A DNA stretch of 8,576 nucleotides from Nitrospirota bacterium (GCA_016214375.1 JACROQ010000069.1:1-8576); one strand, 5' to 3'. Counted from the stretch's first letter, positions 1 to 6,895 are shown. Notes: generated from the letters alone by a model not told the origin. Translations and numbers: made by a program.

Positions 1-17
1 ATAATGATACCCTCCCC
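1..17 (-). promoter_or_regulatory. Ribosome binding site and partial start codon of the next gene in the nfeD operon
   Basis: On the minus strand, immediately after the nfeD stop codon, the sequence reads GGGGAGGG (bases 17-10), a 7-nt spacer, then AT at the window edge. If the next base outside the window is G, this is an ATG start with ideal Shine-Dalgarno spacing. Long-form nfeD genes are usually followed by a slipin/stomatin-like (SPFH) gene, which is the best guess for the product. The Shine-Dalgarno is visible; the gene itself is inferred. Confidence 0.45.
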
Positions 18-20
18 ATT

Positions 21-1322
21 TTATACCTGTTTTTTCACAATGACCGTCATACGATCCATACCCGTAACCTTTATCTTTTCCCCCTTCTTGATGGTCTCAT
101 CACTCCTTGCATCCCAGATCTCGCCGTGTAAAAATGCCGTGCCCTCCAGATCAATGTCCGTACCGGCCTCCCCCAATTCTCCAATAAGGCCTTCCATGCC
201 GGTAGAGGGCTGCCTTTTGTGGACCTTCACGGCCATCCCTATCGCCACAGCAAAGAAGAGGGCCGAGAGCAGGGCGGCAGGAAGAATAACCAGCCAGGAG
301 ATCTTTAAAAAGGGGACATCGGTGTTCATCAGCATAATGGAGCCTAGGACCATAGAAATGACGCCGGCCACAGAAAGGAGACCATAACTGATAATCTTGA
401 TCTCTGCGATGAAGAATATAATCCCGAGGATGACCAGGAGGAGACCCGCATAATTGACCGGGAGCGTCTGAAAGGCATAAAAGGCCAGGACAAGACAGAC
501 GGCGCCCACCACGCCGGGGAGTATGGCCCCCGGACTTGCCAGTTCAAAGAAGAGCCCGTAGATCCCGAGTATCATCAGGATATAGGCGACATTGGGGTTG
601 CGGAGGGTATTTAAGATCCGCAGTCTTAGCCCCATGGGAAGTTCTTCGAATACGGCCCCTGTCGTCTCAAGCCTGATCTTTCCTGCAGTCGTTATCACCT
701 CACGGCCGTTGATCGACTTCAGGAGGCCTTCCCTGTTTTCTGCCACGATATCGATGACCTTCAGGACTAACGCCTCTTTCTCTGTGATGGAGACACTCTT
801 TCTGACGGCCTCCTCGGCCCACTCTGAATTCCTCCCGCGCTTGCCGGCAATAGATTTTATATAGGCGGCCGCATCATTTTCGACCTTCTGGCGCATCTCG
901 TCGTCCATCTGGCCGCCGCCGAGGGCCACAGGGTGGGCCGCGCCTATATTGGTCCCCGGCGTCATTGCGGCCACATGGGCGGAGAGGGTGATAAAGACGC
1001 CGGCTGAGGCGGCTCTGGCCCCTGTGGGGGCGACATAGACAATCACAGGGATAGCAGAGTTACCGATCTCCTTCACGATATCTCGCATGGATTCATCAAG
1101 CCCTCCCGGGGTATCCAGTTCCATTAAGAGGGCTGTCGCATGGTCTTCGTTGGCCTTCCTGATGACCTGGGAAAAATATTCTGCTGCCACAGGATTGATC
1201 ACGCCGTCATACTTGGCGACATAGACCTGCTTTTGGGTTGAGAAGGATAAACCATACAGGCCTAAAAACAATAAAATAGCCGCAATGATTACTGGATACA
1301 AATGAAGCCCCTTTTCCCTCAT
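21..1322 (-). CDS. nfeD: NfeD long-form membrane serine protease (ClpP-class, NfeD1b type)
   Basis: This is an inner-membrane protein of 433 residues. An N-terminal signal/anchor helix (about 8-26) is followed by a ClpP/crotonase-fold protease domain (about 34-195). Next come five hydrophobic segments (about 244-262, 266-284, 290-306, 311-331, 341-364) and a C-terminal NfeD OB-fold domain (about 375-433). The family's Ser-Lys dyad is present: Ser106 in A-S-A-G, and Lys146, which aligns with Lys138 of archaeal PH1510 in the stretch ending AYIKS. The loop D-T-P-G-G is at 70-74. The dyad predicts an active protease; PH1510 cleaves its stomatin partner near the C-terminus. The open frame extends to a GTG at 1370, but that overlaps mazG and adds 16 low-complexity, lysine-rich residues. 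The ATG at 1322 has AGGGGAG eight bases upstream, so I chose it. It lies 22 bp behind mazG, probably in one transcript. The length fits the family. Confidence 0.9.
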   Translation of the reverse strand: MREKGLHLYPVIIAAILLFLGLYGLSFSTQKQVYVAKYDGVINPVAAEYFSQVIRKANEDHATALLMELDTPGGLDESMRDIVKEIGNSAIPVIVYVAPTGARAASAGVFITLSAHVAAMTPGTNIGAAHPVALGGGQMDDEMRQKVENDAAAYIKSIAGKRGRNSEWAEEAVRKSVSITEKEALVLKVIDIVAENREGLLKSINGREVITTAGKIRLETTGAVFEELPMGLRLRILNTLRNPNVAYILMILGIYGLFFELASPGAILPGVVGAVCLVLAFYAFQTLPVNYAGLLLVILGIIFFIAEIKIISYGLLSVAGVISMVLGSIMLMNTDVPFLKISWLVILPAALLSALFFAVAIGMAVKVHKRQPSTGMEGLIGELGEAGTDIDLEGTAFLHGEIWDARSDETIKKGEKIKVTGMDRMTVIVKKQV

Positions 1323-1330
1323 CCCTGTTT

Positions 1331-1337
1331 CTCCCCT
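1331..1337 (-). promoter_or_regulatory. Shine-Dalgarno of nfeD that decides its start
   Basis: AGGGGAG on the minus strand ends 8 nt before the ATG at 1322-1320. No comparably spaced site with this strength precedes the longer GTG at 1370. The start at 1322 also places the hydrophobic signal segment within the first 10 residues. Confidence 0.65.
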
Positions 1338-1340
1338 CTT

Positions 1341-1367
1341 ACTTCTAACTTCTTGCTTCTTGCTTTT
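1341..1367 (-). repeat. Low-complexity AAGCAAGAAG tract across the mazG-nfeD junction
   Basis: On the minus strand the junction is made of short purine-rich repeats: AGCAAGA twice in tandem, then GTTAGAAGTAAGA. It encodes the last residues of MazG (E-K-Q-E-A-R-S) and the spacer before nfeD. The 12-mer AAAAGCAAGAAG inside it recurs on the same strand at 2376-2365, upstream of the mazG promoter. It could be slippage-generated spacer DNA or a degenerate dispersed repeat; no function can be read from it. Confidence 0.4.
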
Positions 1368-2145
1368 CACTCTTCTCTATTTCCTTGGCCTCCTGCCACA
1401 GCATCTCCATTTCCTCTAAAGAGACATCAACCCACTCTTTTCCCTGTCTGGCGATCTCTTCTTCAATATGTCTGAACCGCGAGATGAACCGGCTGATGGA
1501 CTTGCGCAGGGCATCTTCCGGATTGACCTCGATAAAACGTCCGATATTGACGAGGGCGAACAGCAGGTCTCCGAGTTCATCCTCCATGCCCCTGCGGTCC
1601 TTTGCCCTGAATGCTTCCTCAAATTCCTTCATCTCCTCGATCACCTTGGAGAAGACCTGATCTGCGTGTTCCCAATCAAACCCGACCCTTGCCGCCCTCG
1701 CCTGCAGTTGATGTGCCCGCAGGAGGGCAGGCAGGTGAGGGGGGACCCCTTCGAGGATGGACTTCCTCTCTTCCCCCTTCTCTATCTTTTTTATCGCCTC
1801 CCACTGTCTTAAGACCTCGTCTGCGTCCTTTGCCTTCTTATCGCCGAATACATGCGGATGGCGACGGACCATCTTCTCACTGCCGGCCGTCAGTATATCT
1901 TCAATGTCAAACTCGCCTTCCTCCTTGCTGATCTGTGCATGGAACAGGATCTGATACAGCAGGTCCCCCAGTTCTTCCTTTAATTTAAGCGGGTCCTTTT
2001 CCTCAAGGGCCTCCAGGACCTCATAGGCCTCTTCGATAAGGTAAGGTTTCAAAGAGTCCCTGGTCTGTTTCCTGTCCCAGGGACACCCCTGCTCCCCCCG
2101 GAGCCTCTCCATGATCTCTACAAGTCTGTCGAAATTCCTGGACAT
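1345..2145 (-). CDS. mazG: MazG nucleoside triphosphate pyrophosphohydrolase
   Basis: This cytosolic house-cleaning enzyme hydrolyses (d)NTPs to NMP and pyrophosphate; in E. coli it also lowers (p)ppGpp. The protein has 266 residues, close to the E. coli length. It has two tandem all-alpha MazG domains. Domain one has the Mg-binding set E38-E39-x-x-E42 and E58-x-x-D61 after the hallmark G-C-P-W-D (20-24). Domain two has E170-E171-x-x-E174 and E190-x-x-D193. The open frame continues upstream to a TTG at 2328, but those 61 extra residues are the translation of a palindromic repeat and have no family counterpart. M-S-R-N-F-D-R-L at 2145 matches the usual start of the family and has GGTGA five bases upstream, so I chose it. 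It is followed by nfeD after 22 bp. No catalytic residue is missing. Confidence 0.95.
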   Translation of the reverse strand: MSRNFDRLVEIMERLRGEQGCPWDRKQTRDSLKPYLIEEAYEVLEALEEKDPLKLKEELGDLLYQILFHAQISKEEGEFDIEDILTAGSEKMVRRHPHVFGDKKAKDADEVLRQWEAIKKIEKGEERKSILEGVPPHLPALLRAHQLQARAARVGFDWEHADQVFSKVIEEMKEFEEAFRAKDRRGMEDELGDLLFALVNIGRFIEVNPEDALRKSISRFISRFRHIEEEIARQGKEWVDVSLEEMEMLWQEAKEIEKSEKQEARS

Positions 2146-2175
2146 ATCCTTCACCGAGGCATTATGCGCCCCTAT

Positions 2176-2316
2176 CAGGTTGCTGAAAAAGTCAGGCAAA
2201 TTGTCATTCTGAGGAGCCGGAGGCGACGAAGAATCTGATAACTCTTTGTTGTCCTTAGGATTCAGATCCTTCGCTTTGCTCAGGATGACAAGCAAAAAGA
2301 CTTTTTCAGCCACCTG
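2176..2316. repeat. 141-bp imperfect palindrome, MITE/REP-like dispersed repeat
   Basis: The outer arms are CAGGTTGCTGAAAAAGTC (2176-2193) and the complement of 2299-2316, CAGGTGGCTGAAAAAGTC, matching at 17 of 18 positions. After a symmetric 7-nt mismatch on each side, inner arms follow: TTGTCATTCTGAG (2201-2213) against the complement of 2279-2291, TTGTCATCCTGAG. These continue into GACGAAGAATCT and its partner. The inner unit is recognisable from experience as a repeat scattered through many unrelated bacterial genomes, often seen as spurious peptides such as V-I-L-S-K-A-K-D-L. No transposase is present and I see no convincing target duplication. It would fold into a long hairpin in the mazG leader RNA. 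Mobility by a helper transposase is inferred. Confidence 0.8.
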
Positions 2317-2337
2317 CTCTCCTGTCAATGTGGCAAG

Positions 2338-2366
2338 ATTATATCACAAATGGGGTAAAATGTACT
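2338..2366 (-). promoter_or_regulatory. Predicted sigma-70-type promoter of mazG-nfeD
   Basis: The minus strand reads TGATATAAT at 2346-2338: a perfect TATAAT -10 with the TGn extension. The -35 position, 17 bp upstream (2366-2361), is AGTACA, sharing only the ACA half with consensus, as is common for extended -10 promoters. Transcription would start near 2331, giving a leader of about 185 nt that contains the whole palindromic repeat before the mazG ATG at 2145. It would also put the TTG of the longer frame (2328) almost at the transcript end, supporting the internal start. Confidence 0.6.
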
Positions 2367-2383
2367 TCTTGCTTTTGTTACCC
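2352..2383. repeat. Short inverted repeat in the divergent intergenic region
   Basis: GGGTAA (2353-2358) and TTACCC (2378-2383) form an inverted repeat around a 19-nt centre. It lies just upstream of the mazG promoter and overlaps its -35 region, and it sits 42 bp before the start of the DUF1844 gene. The position suits a shared operator, but six-base arms could arise by chance. A weak plus-strand -10 (TATGAT, 2388-2393) with no good -35 is the only promoter candidate I see for the rightward operon. The remainder of 2317-2424 shows nothing else clear. Confidence 0.25.
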
Positions 2384-2424
2384 TATTTATGATAAAAATT
2401 GAAGGGGCAGGAGGTGGCCGAACG

Positions 2425-2820
2425 ATGGAGGAAGAAAAGGAATTTACAGTCAAGGATAAAAGGCGTTTCACAGAAGGGGCTGAGGACACGGAAGAGCCCC
2501 CAAAAGAGGCCCAAAGTGAGCAAAAGGAGCCCCACGCCGGACACGAGGGGCATGTCCATGCCCCACCTGTAGAGATCAATTTCGCATCCTTTATCTTTTC
2601 CCTTGGGAGGTCGGCCTTTATCCATCTCGGAGAGGAGCCTGACCCCATGACAGGACAAAGGCAGGTCTCTCTCCCCCTGGCCAAAGAGACGATCGACATC
2701 ATCTCCCTCCTTGAAGAGAAGACAAAGGGGAATCTCATGCCGGAAGAAGCCCAGTTGGTAAAAAATATCCTGTATACCCTTCGCATGAGATTCGTGGAAC
2801 TGGCCTCGAAGGGGCCGTAG
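2425..2820 (+). CDS. DUF1844 domain protein
   Basis: This is a 131-residue cytosolic-looking protein without a signal peptide or membrane segment. The first 48 residues are charged, disordered and rich in Glu and Lys, with a histidine cluster H-A-G-H-E-G-H-V-H at 37-45. The conserved DUF1844 domain follows (about 49-125): F-A-S-F-I-F-S-L-G, A-x-I-H-L-G-E, P-x-T-G, the helix L-A-K-E-T-I-D-I-I-x-L-L-x-E-K-T-K-G-N-L, and a final helix L-V-K-N-I-L-Y-T-L-R-M-R-F-V. The function of this family is unknown. The frame opens at an ATG at 2389, but the ATG at 2425 has AGGAGGT nine bases upstream and is preferred. It is first in the rightward operon, 31 bp before the tamB-like gene, so a link to envelope biogenesis is possible by context only. 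The His cluster could bind metal, which is speculative. Confidence 0.85.
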   Translation: MEEEKEFTVKDKRRFTEGAEDTEEPPKEAQSEQKEPHAGHEGHVHAPPVEINFASFIFSLGRSAFIHLGEEPDPMTGQRQVSLPLAKETIDIISLLEEKTKGNLMPEEAQLVKNILYTLRMRFVELASKGP

Positions 2821-2851
2821 GGGATGGAGGGAGTATTTTAGAGGAGAGGAT

Positions 2852-3364
2852 TTGAGCAGAAAGGCCACAATCATAGTCTCTCTTGCCCTTCTCCTGTTAG
2901 TGGCGGTCCTTTCAACATTATTTCTCCAGCGGCACTCCCTTTCTAATATCCTTGAGCAAAAGATCATCTCCCATATTGAAGATGAGATAGGCCGCAAGAT
3001 AGCCTTCGCTGACAGTCGGGTCCATATACGCCCCTTTTACTGGCAGTGGAATAACGCAGTCCTCAGTGACCGGAAGAGCGGTGAGGTCCTGCTCAAGGCA
3101 AAGACTGTCAGGATATACCTGGACATGGACCTGGGTCTGTTAAGGATGAAGGTGGTGTCGATCCGGGAGTTACGGTTTACAGATCCTGTCCTTACTGTCG
3201 TTCGATATTCTGACGGCAAGACGAACCTTGCCGGTCTCTTTCCGAAGAGACCGCCGCCCGCCTGGCATGTGACGATAGACAAGATAGATGTCACCCATGG
3301 ACGCATCTTGTATGATGACCGACTGGCCTATCGGGCTTTAAACCTGCAGGATGTCAGCGTATGA
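2852..3364 (+). CDS. tamB: TamB-like protein, N-terminal fragment (AsmA-like anchor domain)
   Basis: This 170-residue frame starts at a TTG with a strong Shine-Dalgarno (GAGGAGAGGA, 2841-2850) just upstream. The N-terminus is S-R-K, then a single membrane helix at about 6-25, the inner-membrane anchor of AsmA/TamB proteins. Residues 30-170 resemble the AsmA-like N-terminal domain: a membrane-proximal helix (L-E-Q-K-I-I-S-H-I-E-D-E-I-G), then beta-rich repeats with R-P-F-Y-W near 60, V-x-I-R-E-L-R-F-T-D-P near 102-112, and I-D-K-I-D-V-T-H-G-R-I-L-Y at 142-154. It stops abruptly after L-N-L-Q-D-V-S-V at a TGA that overlaps the ATG of the next frame (ATGA). In related proteins the chain continues into the frame that begins at 3361, so this is most likely the 5' part of one interrupted gene. 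A genuine separate anchor subunit, translationally coupled to the next gene, is the alternative. Confidence 0.8.
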   Translation: MSRKATIIVSLALLLLVAVLSTLFLQRHSLSNILEQKIISHIEDEIGRKIAFADSRVHIRPFYWQWNNAVLSDRKSGEVLLKAKTVRIYLDMDLGLLRMKVVSIRELRFTDPVLTVVRYSDGKTNLAGLFPKRPPPAWHVTIDKIDVTHGRILYDDRLAYRALNLQDVSV

Positions 3365-6300
3365 TATACGGCAACGGCACGATAGACCTGAATGGGGATA
3401 TAGTCCTCTCTCTTACAGATATCACTGAGTATCTTCCGGATCAAAAAGACCTCCAGGGGAGGATCATGTTCTCCGGGGGGGTGAAGGGGAGCCTTGCCTC
3501 ACCGGAGGTAGAGGGGAGTGTTATTGCAGAGGATCTCTCGTACGACGCCATCCGGTACGGTAATTTAAAAGGGGATATCGCTTATAAAGAAGACCTCCTC
3601 AAATTGACCAACCTCAGGAGTGAAGTCCTGGACGGCCGGATCGAAGGCGGCATTGAGATGGATTTCCGGGAGACACCCCCGGCATACCATGTGGTGTTGA
3701 AGGGGGAGGCCCTCAGACCCTATGCGATAATAAACCGCTACCGCTTCGGCCTTCAGCAGCAGATCCGGGAAGACGGGGTTGTCAGTGCTGAGATCGAGGC
3801 CAGGGGGCAAGTGCCGCACGACAGTAAAGAGATGGTAAGGAACAATTTAGAGGCCAAGGGGTGGGTGAGCTATAAAGATGAAGTCCAGCGCCTTACCTTT
3901 TCCGGGGAGATCAGGGAGGGGCGCCATATCAGTCTTGGCATAACCGGGGAGCTGACGGACATCGCCCGTTATGTAAAGATCCCGTGCTTTTCATTGCACG
4001 GCGCCGCATCCCTCAGCGGCGAAATCTCCGGCACTATGGACATGCCTGTCATCAACGGGGTGGTCATGATGTCTAAGGGGGTAGTCGATGACATCGCGTT
4101 TGATTCCATTACCGCAGACCTGAAACTCTCGGAAGACACCCTCTACCTGCAACCCGTCTCTTTCAGGCGCGGCGAGGCGCTCTATCGCATTGCAGGCAAT
4201 ATACACTTCCGTTCACCTGGTCTTAAGGATCCCTCCTTTGACCTCCAAGCAGAGATCAATCAGGGCTCGCCAAAGGATGTTGTGGCCATATTTTACCGGA
4301 GGCTTCCGCTGGATATGAAGACAGACGGACGCCTTAAATTTACCGGCGATGCGGCCGACTTTTCCGGCACTGCGGAACTTAACGTCTCTGAGGGGTCTGC
4401 TTATGGGCAGGCATTTGACAACGGCCATGTCGCAGTGACCCTGACGAGGGACAGGGTCATCTTTGACAGCCTGAAGGCAGAACGCGGAAGAGAATCCGTG
4501 TCTGGAAATGGCTGGATCGGATTCCGGGGAGAATCCCGTGGGGCGTTTCATGCGGATATCTCCTCAGGAGAGTTCAGTATAGAGAATATAGACCTGTTAA
4601 CGGAGAGGACGACCTTATTTAAAGGTACGGGGACATTTAAAATCACCGGCGATGGGAAGGTCACGGATCCTGTCATCGAGGCCTCTGTCCGGATACCCCG
4701 CTTCTTCATAAAGGAGGCAGACACCGGTCTTGCACAGATCTCGATATCCAAAAACGGAGAAAAGGCGATGGTGGCGGGAGAGGCCCTCTCTTTGCGCTAT
4801 GAGGGTCATGTGGTATGGGACAGGGCGGCCCCGTTTAGCTTAACGATTCATATGGAGGAGGGGAGTATCCATCCCTTGCTGTCCCTGCTGAGGCCTTCTA
4901 TAGCGGGTGAAATATCGGCGAGCGCCGCAGGAGAGGTCCTGGCAGAGGGGAGACTTGCGGACCTGAGCACCCTGCAGATAAAGGCTGTCCTGCCGCAGGT
5001 GACCGGCCTCTATGGCGATTACAGGGTAGAGAATGACGGTGACATCCGGCTCAGTTATGCAGAAAACAGGCTGACCTTTGATTCCGTCAGATTCAAGGGG
5101 GAAGGGACGGCCCTCGGTATTATTGGGAATCTGGCCCCTCACGGGGATGTCAATATATTTGTGAATGGCGAGGCCGATCTGAGACTCCTGACACTCCTGA
5201 CCCCTGAGATCAAATACAGCAAAGGGAAGGCCTTTGTGGCCTTTCTCATCAGCGGCGGGATGGAGAACCCGTCCATACAGGGGGGGCTTGCGGTCAAGGA
5301 CGGGACGATCAGAAGCGCCACCCTGAGGCAGACCTTAGAGGGGACCAATATCTCCCTCTTTTTCAATGGCCGCGAGATTGTCTTAGAGTCCATGACCGGT
5401 ATGGTCGGGGGTGGCGCTGTGAATGGTTCCGGAAAGGTTGCGATCGAGGGGTTTGATGTCAAAGAATTCGGGTTTGCTCTGGAGGTGTCGGATGCCCTGT
5501 TCCGGTATCCGGAGGGCCTTGAAACAAGGATAGACGGCACCCTCTTGTTCCAGGGCACCCCCAGGTCTAAAAGTCTGAAGGGGGAGATACGGATAAAAAA
5601 GGCGGCCTATGAAAAGAATTTAAATCTAAGGGCGATGGTCCTTGAGCTCCAGAGAAAGAGGGTCAAGCTGGAGCAGCCTGTGCCGTTTTTCGGCAGCACC
5701 GATCTGAACATCCATATTGGCGGGAAGAAGGATATATGGATCAACAATAATCTTGCGAAACTCCCAGTCGAGGTAGACCTTGTATTAAAGGGGACCATCG
5801 ATCATCCCCTGCTGTTCGGCAGGATAGAGGCGGATGATGGCACCTTTGTCTTCAGCAGAAATCCCTTCAAGGTGATCTCAGCCACCGCTGATTTTATCAG
5901 TCCGGACACGATCAGGCCGGTGATGGATATCCATTCGACGACAGAGGTGAGGGGGTATCATATCGATTTGAGGCTCTCAGGGACCATTGAGAGGTTTAAC
6001 CTGTCCCTGAGCTCTGAACCGCCCCTGAGCGAGACCGACATCTTATCGCTTCTCACCGTGGGCCAGACCGCGGCCGAGGCGGCAGAGACCATGAAAGAGG
6101 TCGGCACAGTCGAGGCCACGGCATTCCTTGCGGCCCCCATCCAGGAGAAAATCGAAGGCACGTTGCAGGACATGCTCAAGATAGACAGATTTCAGGTAGA
6201 CCCCTATTATTCAAGCTCGACGGCCTCAGAGGGGGCGCGTCTCACTGTGGGAAAGAGGCTGCTGGACGAAAGGCTCTATGTCACCTATACTACCGGGATT

Positions 6301-6423
6301 ACGACTATCGAGGAGCTGATAAAATTGGAGTACTTCCTCGGGAAAAATGTCTATGTCGTCGGCGAGCGGGATGAACAGGGCAGAATGAGCGGCGATGTTA
6401 AGTTCAGATTCGAGTTTAGATAA
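3361..6423 (+). CDS. tamB: TamB-like protein, main body (DUF490/translocation and assembly module)
   Basis: This 1020-residue frame is beta-rich throughout, with the repeated strands of short hydrophobic-polar alternation that build the hollow groove of TamB/AsmA-like lipid-transfer proteins. The C-terminal DUF490 signature is clear: S-S-E-P-P-L-S-E-T-D-I-L-S-L-L-T-V-G at 884-901, then a D-E-R-L-Y-V-T-Y segment. The protein ends F-R-F-E-F-R, a terminus like that of proteins engaging the Omp85 partner. It has no signal peptide or anchor, which lie in the preceding frame (2852-3364). AGGA stands 9 nt before the ATG, so coupled re-initiation is conceivable. The two pieces sum to 1190 residues, against 1259 for E. 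coli TamB. The first residues (G-N-G-T-I-D-L-N-G, then E-Y-L-P-D-Q, then G-G-V-K-G-S) look like a mid-domain entry point, suggesting a lost stretch before them. Its end overlaps the Omp85 gene start by 29 bp. Role: bridge between membranes for phospholipid transport or outer-membrane assembly (family knowledge). Confidence 0.88.
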   Translation: MIYGNGTIDLNGDIVLSLTDITEYLPDQKDLQGRIMFSGGVKGSLASPEVEGSVIAEDLSYDAIRYGNLKGDIAYKEDLLKLTNLRSEVLDGRIEGGIEMDFRETPPAYHVVLKGEALRPYAIINRYRFGLQQQIREDGVVSAEIEARGQVPHDSKEMVRNNLEAKGWVSYKDEVQRLTFSGEIREGRHISLGITGELTDIARYVKIPCFSLHGAASLSGEISGTMDMPVINGVVMMSKGVVDDIAFDSITADLKLSEDTLYLQPVSFRRGEALYRIAGNIHFRSPGLKDPSFDLQAEINQGSPKDVVAIFYRRLPLDMKTDGRLKFTGDAADFSGTAELNVSEGSAYGQAFDNGHVAVTLTRDRVIFDSLKAERGRESVSGNGWIGFRGESRGAFHADISSGEFSIENIDLLTERTTLFKGTGTFKITGDGKVTDPVIEASVRIPRFFIKEADTGLAQISISKNGEKAMVAGEALSLRYEGHVVWDRAAPFSLTIHMEEGSIHPLLSLLRPSIAGEISASAAGEVLAEGRLADLSTLQIKAVLPQVTGLYGDYRVENDGDIRLSYAENRLTFDSVRFKGEGTALGIIGNLAPHGDVNIFVNGEADLRLLTLLTPEIKYSKGKAFVAFLISGGMENPSIQGGLAVKDGTIRSATLRQTLEGTNISLFFNGREIVLESMTGMVGGGAVNGSGKVAIEGFDVKEFGFALEVSDALFRYPEGLETRIDGTLLFQGTPRSKSLKGEIRIKKAAYEKNLNLRAMVLELQRKRVKLEQPVPFFGSTDLNIHIGGKKDIWINNNLAKLPVEVDLVLKGTIDHPLLFGRIEADDGTFVFSRNPFKVISATADFISPDTIRPVMDIHSTTEVRGYHIDLRLSGTIERFNLSLSSEPPLSETDILSLLTVGQTAAEAAETMKEVGTVEATAFLAAPIQEKIEGTLQDMLKIDRFQVDPYYSSSTASEGARLTVGKRLLDERLYVTYTTGITTIEELIKLEYFLGKNVYVVGERDEQGRMSGDVKFRFEFR

Positions 6424-6895
6424 GTTGACGCGGAAGAATCTCCCGATACATATCATCTTAACCCTCCTGATTATCTTATTCTCTTCCCTGCGCGCCTATT
6501 CTCAGGATAATTTAAACACATTTGTGGGACAGAAGATCTACTCGATCAAGGCGGTCTCCACTTCGGGCATTACTGAGAGTGACATCGAGAGAGAATGTGG
6601 TCTCAAGAAGGGGGAGATATTTTCAATCCCTGCAGTCAGGGCATGCATCGCCTTGTTCTATCAGAAGGGTCTCTTCCAGGATATTCTTGTAGAGGCCTCT
6701 GAGGAGGGGGGCGGGGTCAGGGTTCAATATACCTTTGTAGAAAAGATAAGGGTGGGGGATATCCGGATAAAGGGGCACGACTACTTTTCTGTTAGGAGGC
6801 TCAAGTCTGCCTCAGGGTTAAAGACGGGGAATGACCTGAGTAAAGACGGCATATCCGGGGCAAGGAACCGCATCCTGGATCTTTATAAACCATGA
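6395..6895 (+). CDS. Omp85 family (BamA/TamA-like) protein, N-terminal fragment with POTRA 1 and part of POTRA 2
   Basis: This 166-residue frame begins at an ATG inside the tamB 3' end. A TTG at 6425, one base after the tamB stop, is an alternative start giving a tidier signal peptide. The signal peptide has n-region T-R-K-N and a hydrophobic core at about 18-32, with cleavage probably after A-Y-S (36). POTRA 1 covers about 47-117, with Y-Q-K-G-L-F (89-94) in the usual helix-turn before the second strand. POTRA 2 starts at about 118 (V-G-D-I-R-I-K-G) and runs to R-N-R-I-L-D-L-Y-K (157-165), where the frame hits TGA. The normal continuation of such a motif is about two more strands, which are absent. 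The reading continues in another frame from about 6888 with the end of a POTRA domain. This is therefore the 5' part of a broken gene, not a complete protein. Confidence 0.82.
   Translation: MLSSDSSLDKLTRKNLPIHIILTLLIILFSSLRAYSQDNLNTFVGQKIYSIKAVSTSGITESDIERECGLKKGEIFSIPAVRACIALFYQKGLFQDILVEASEEGGGVRVQYTFVEKIRVGDIRIKGHDYFSVRRLKSASGLKTGNDLSKDGISGARNRILDLYKP

Noticed and set aside
592..864. 90-residue plus-strand frame (and others inside 4-1954 on the plus strand)
   Set aside because: They lie antisense to nfeD and mazG, are rich in Ser/Pro/Leu as expected from reverse reading, and have no convincing ribosome sites.
2176..2316. Palindrome as a bidirectional intrinsic terminator
   Set aside because: No T-run follows either arm on either strand, and it lies between a promoter and its gene rather than between convergent genes.
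2146..2328. N-terminal extension of MazG by 61 residues (TTG start at 2328)
   Set aside because: The extension is the translation of the palindromic repeat and matches nothing in the MazG family; the start at 2145 aligns with family N-termini and has a Shine-Dalgarno.
2383..2997. 204-residue minus-strand frame opposite the DUF1844 gene and tamB start
   Set aside because: It covers two well-supported plus-strand genes, has no recognisable domain, and its reading is the antisense of conserved codons.
3355..3364. Programmed -1 frameshifting joining the two tamB frames
   Set aside because: The bases around the stop (AGCGTATGA) do not form an X-XXY-YYZ slippery heptamer and no obvious stimulatory stem was seen after it.
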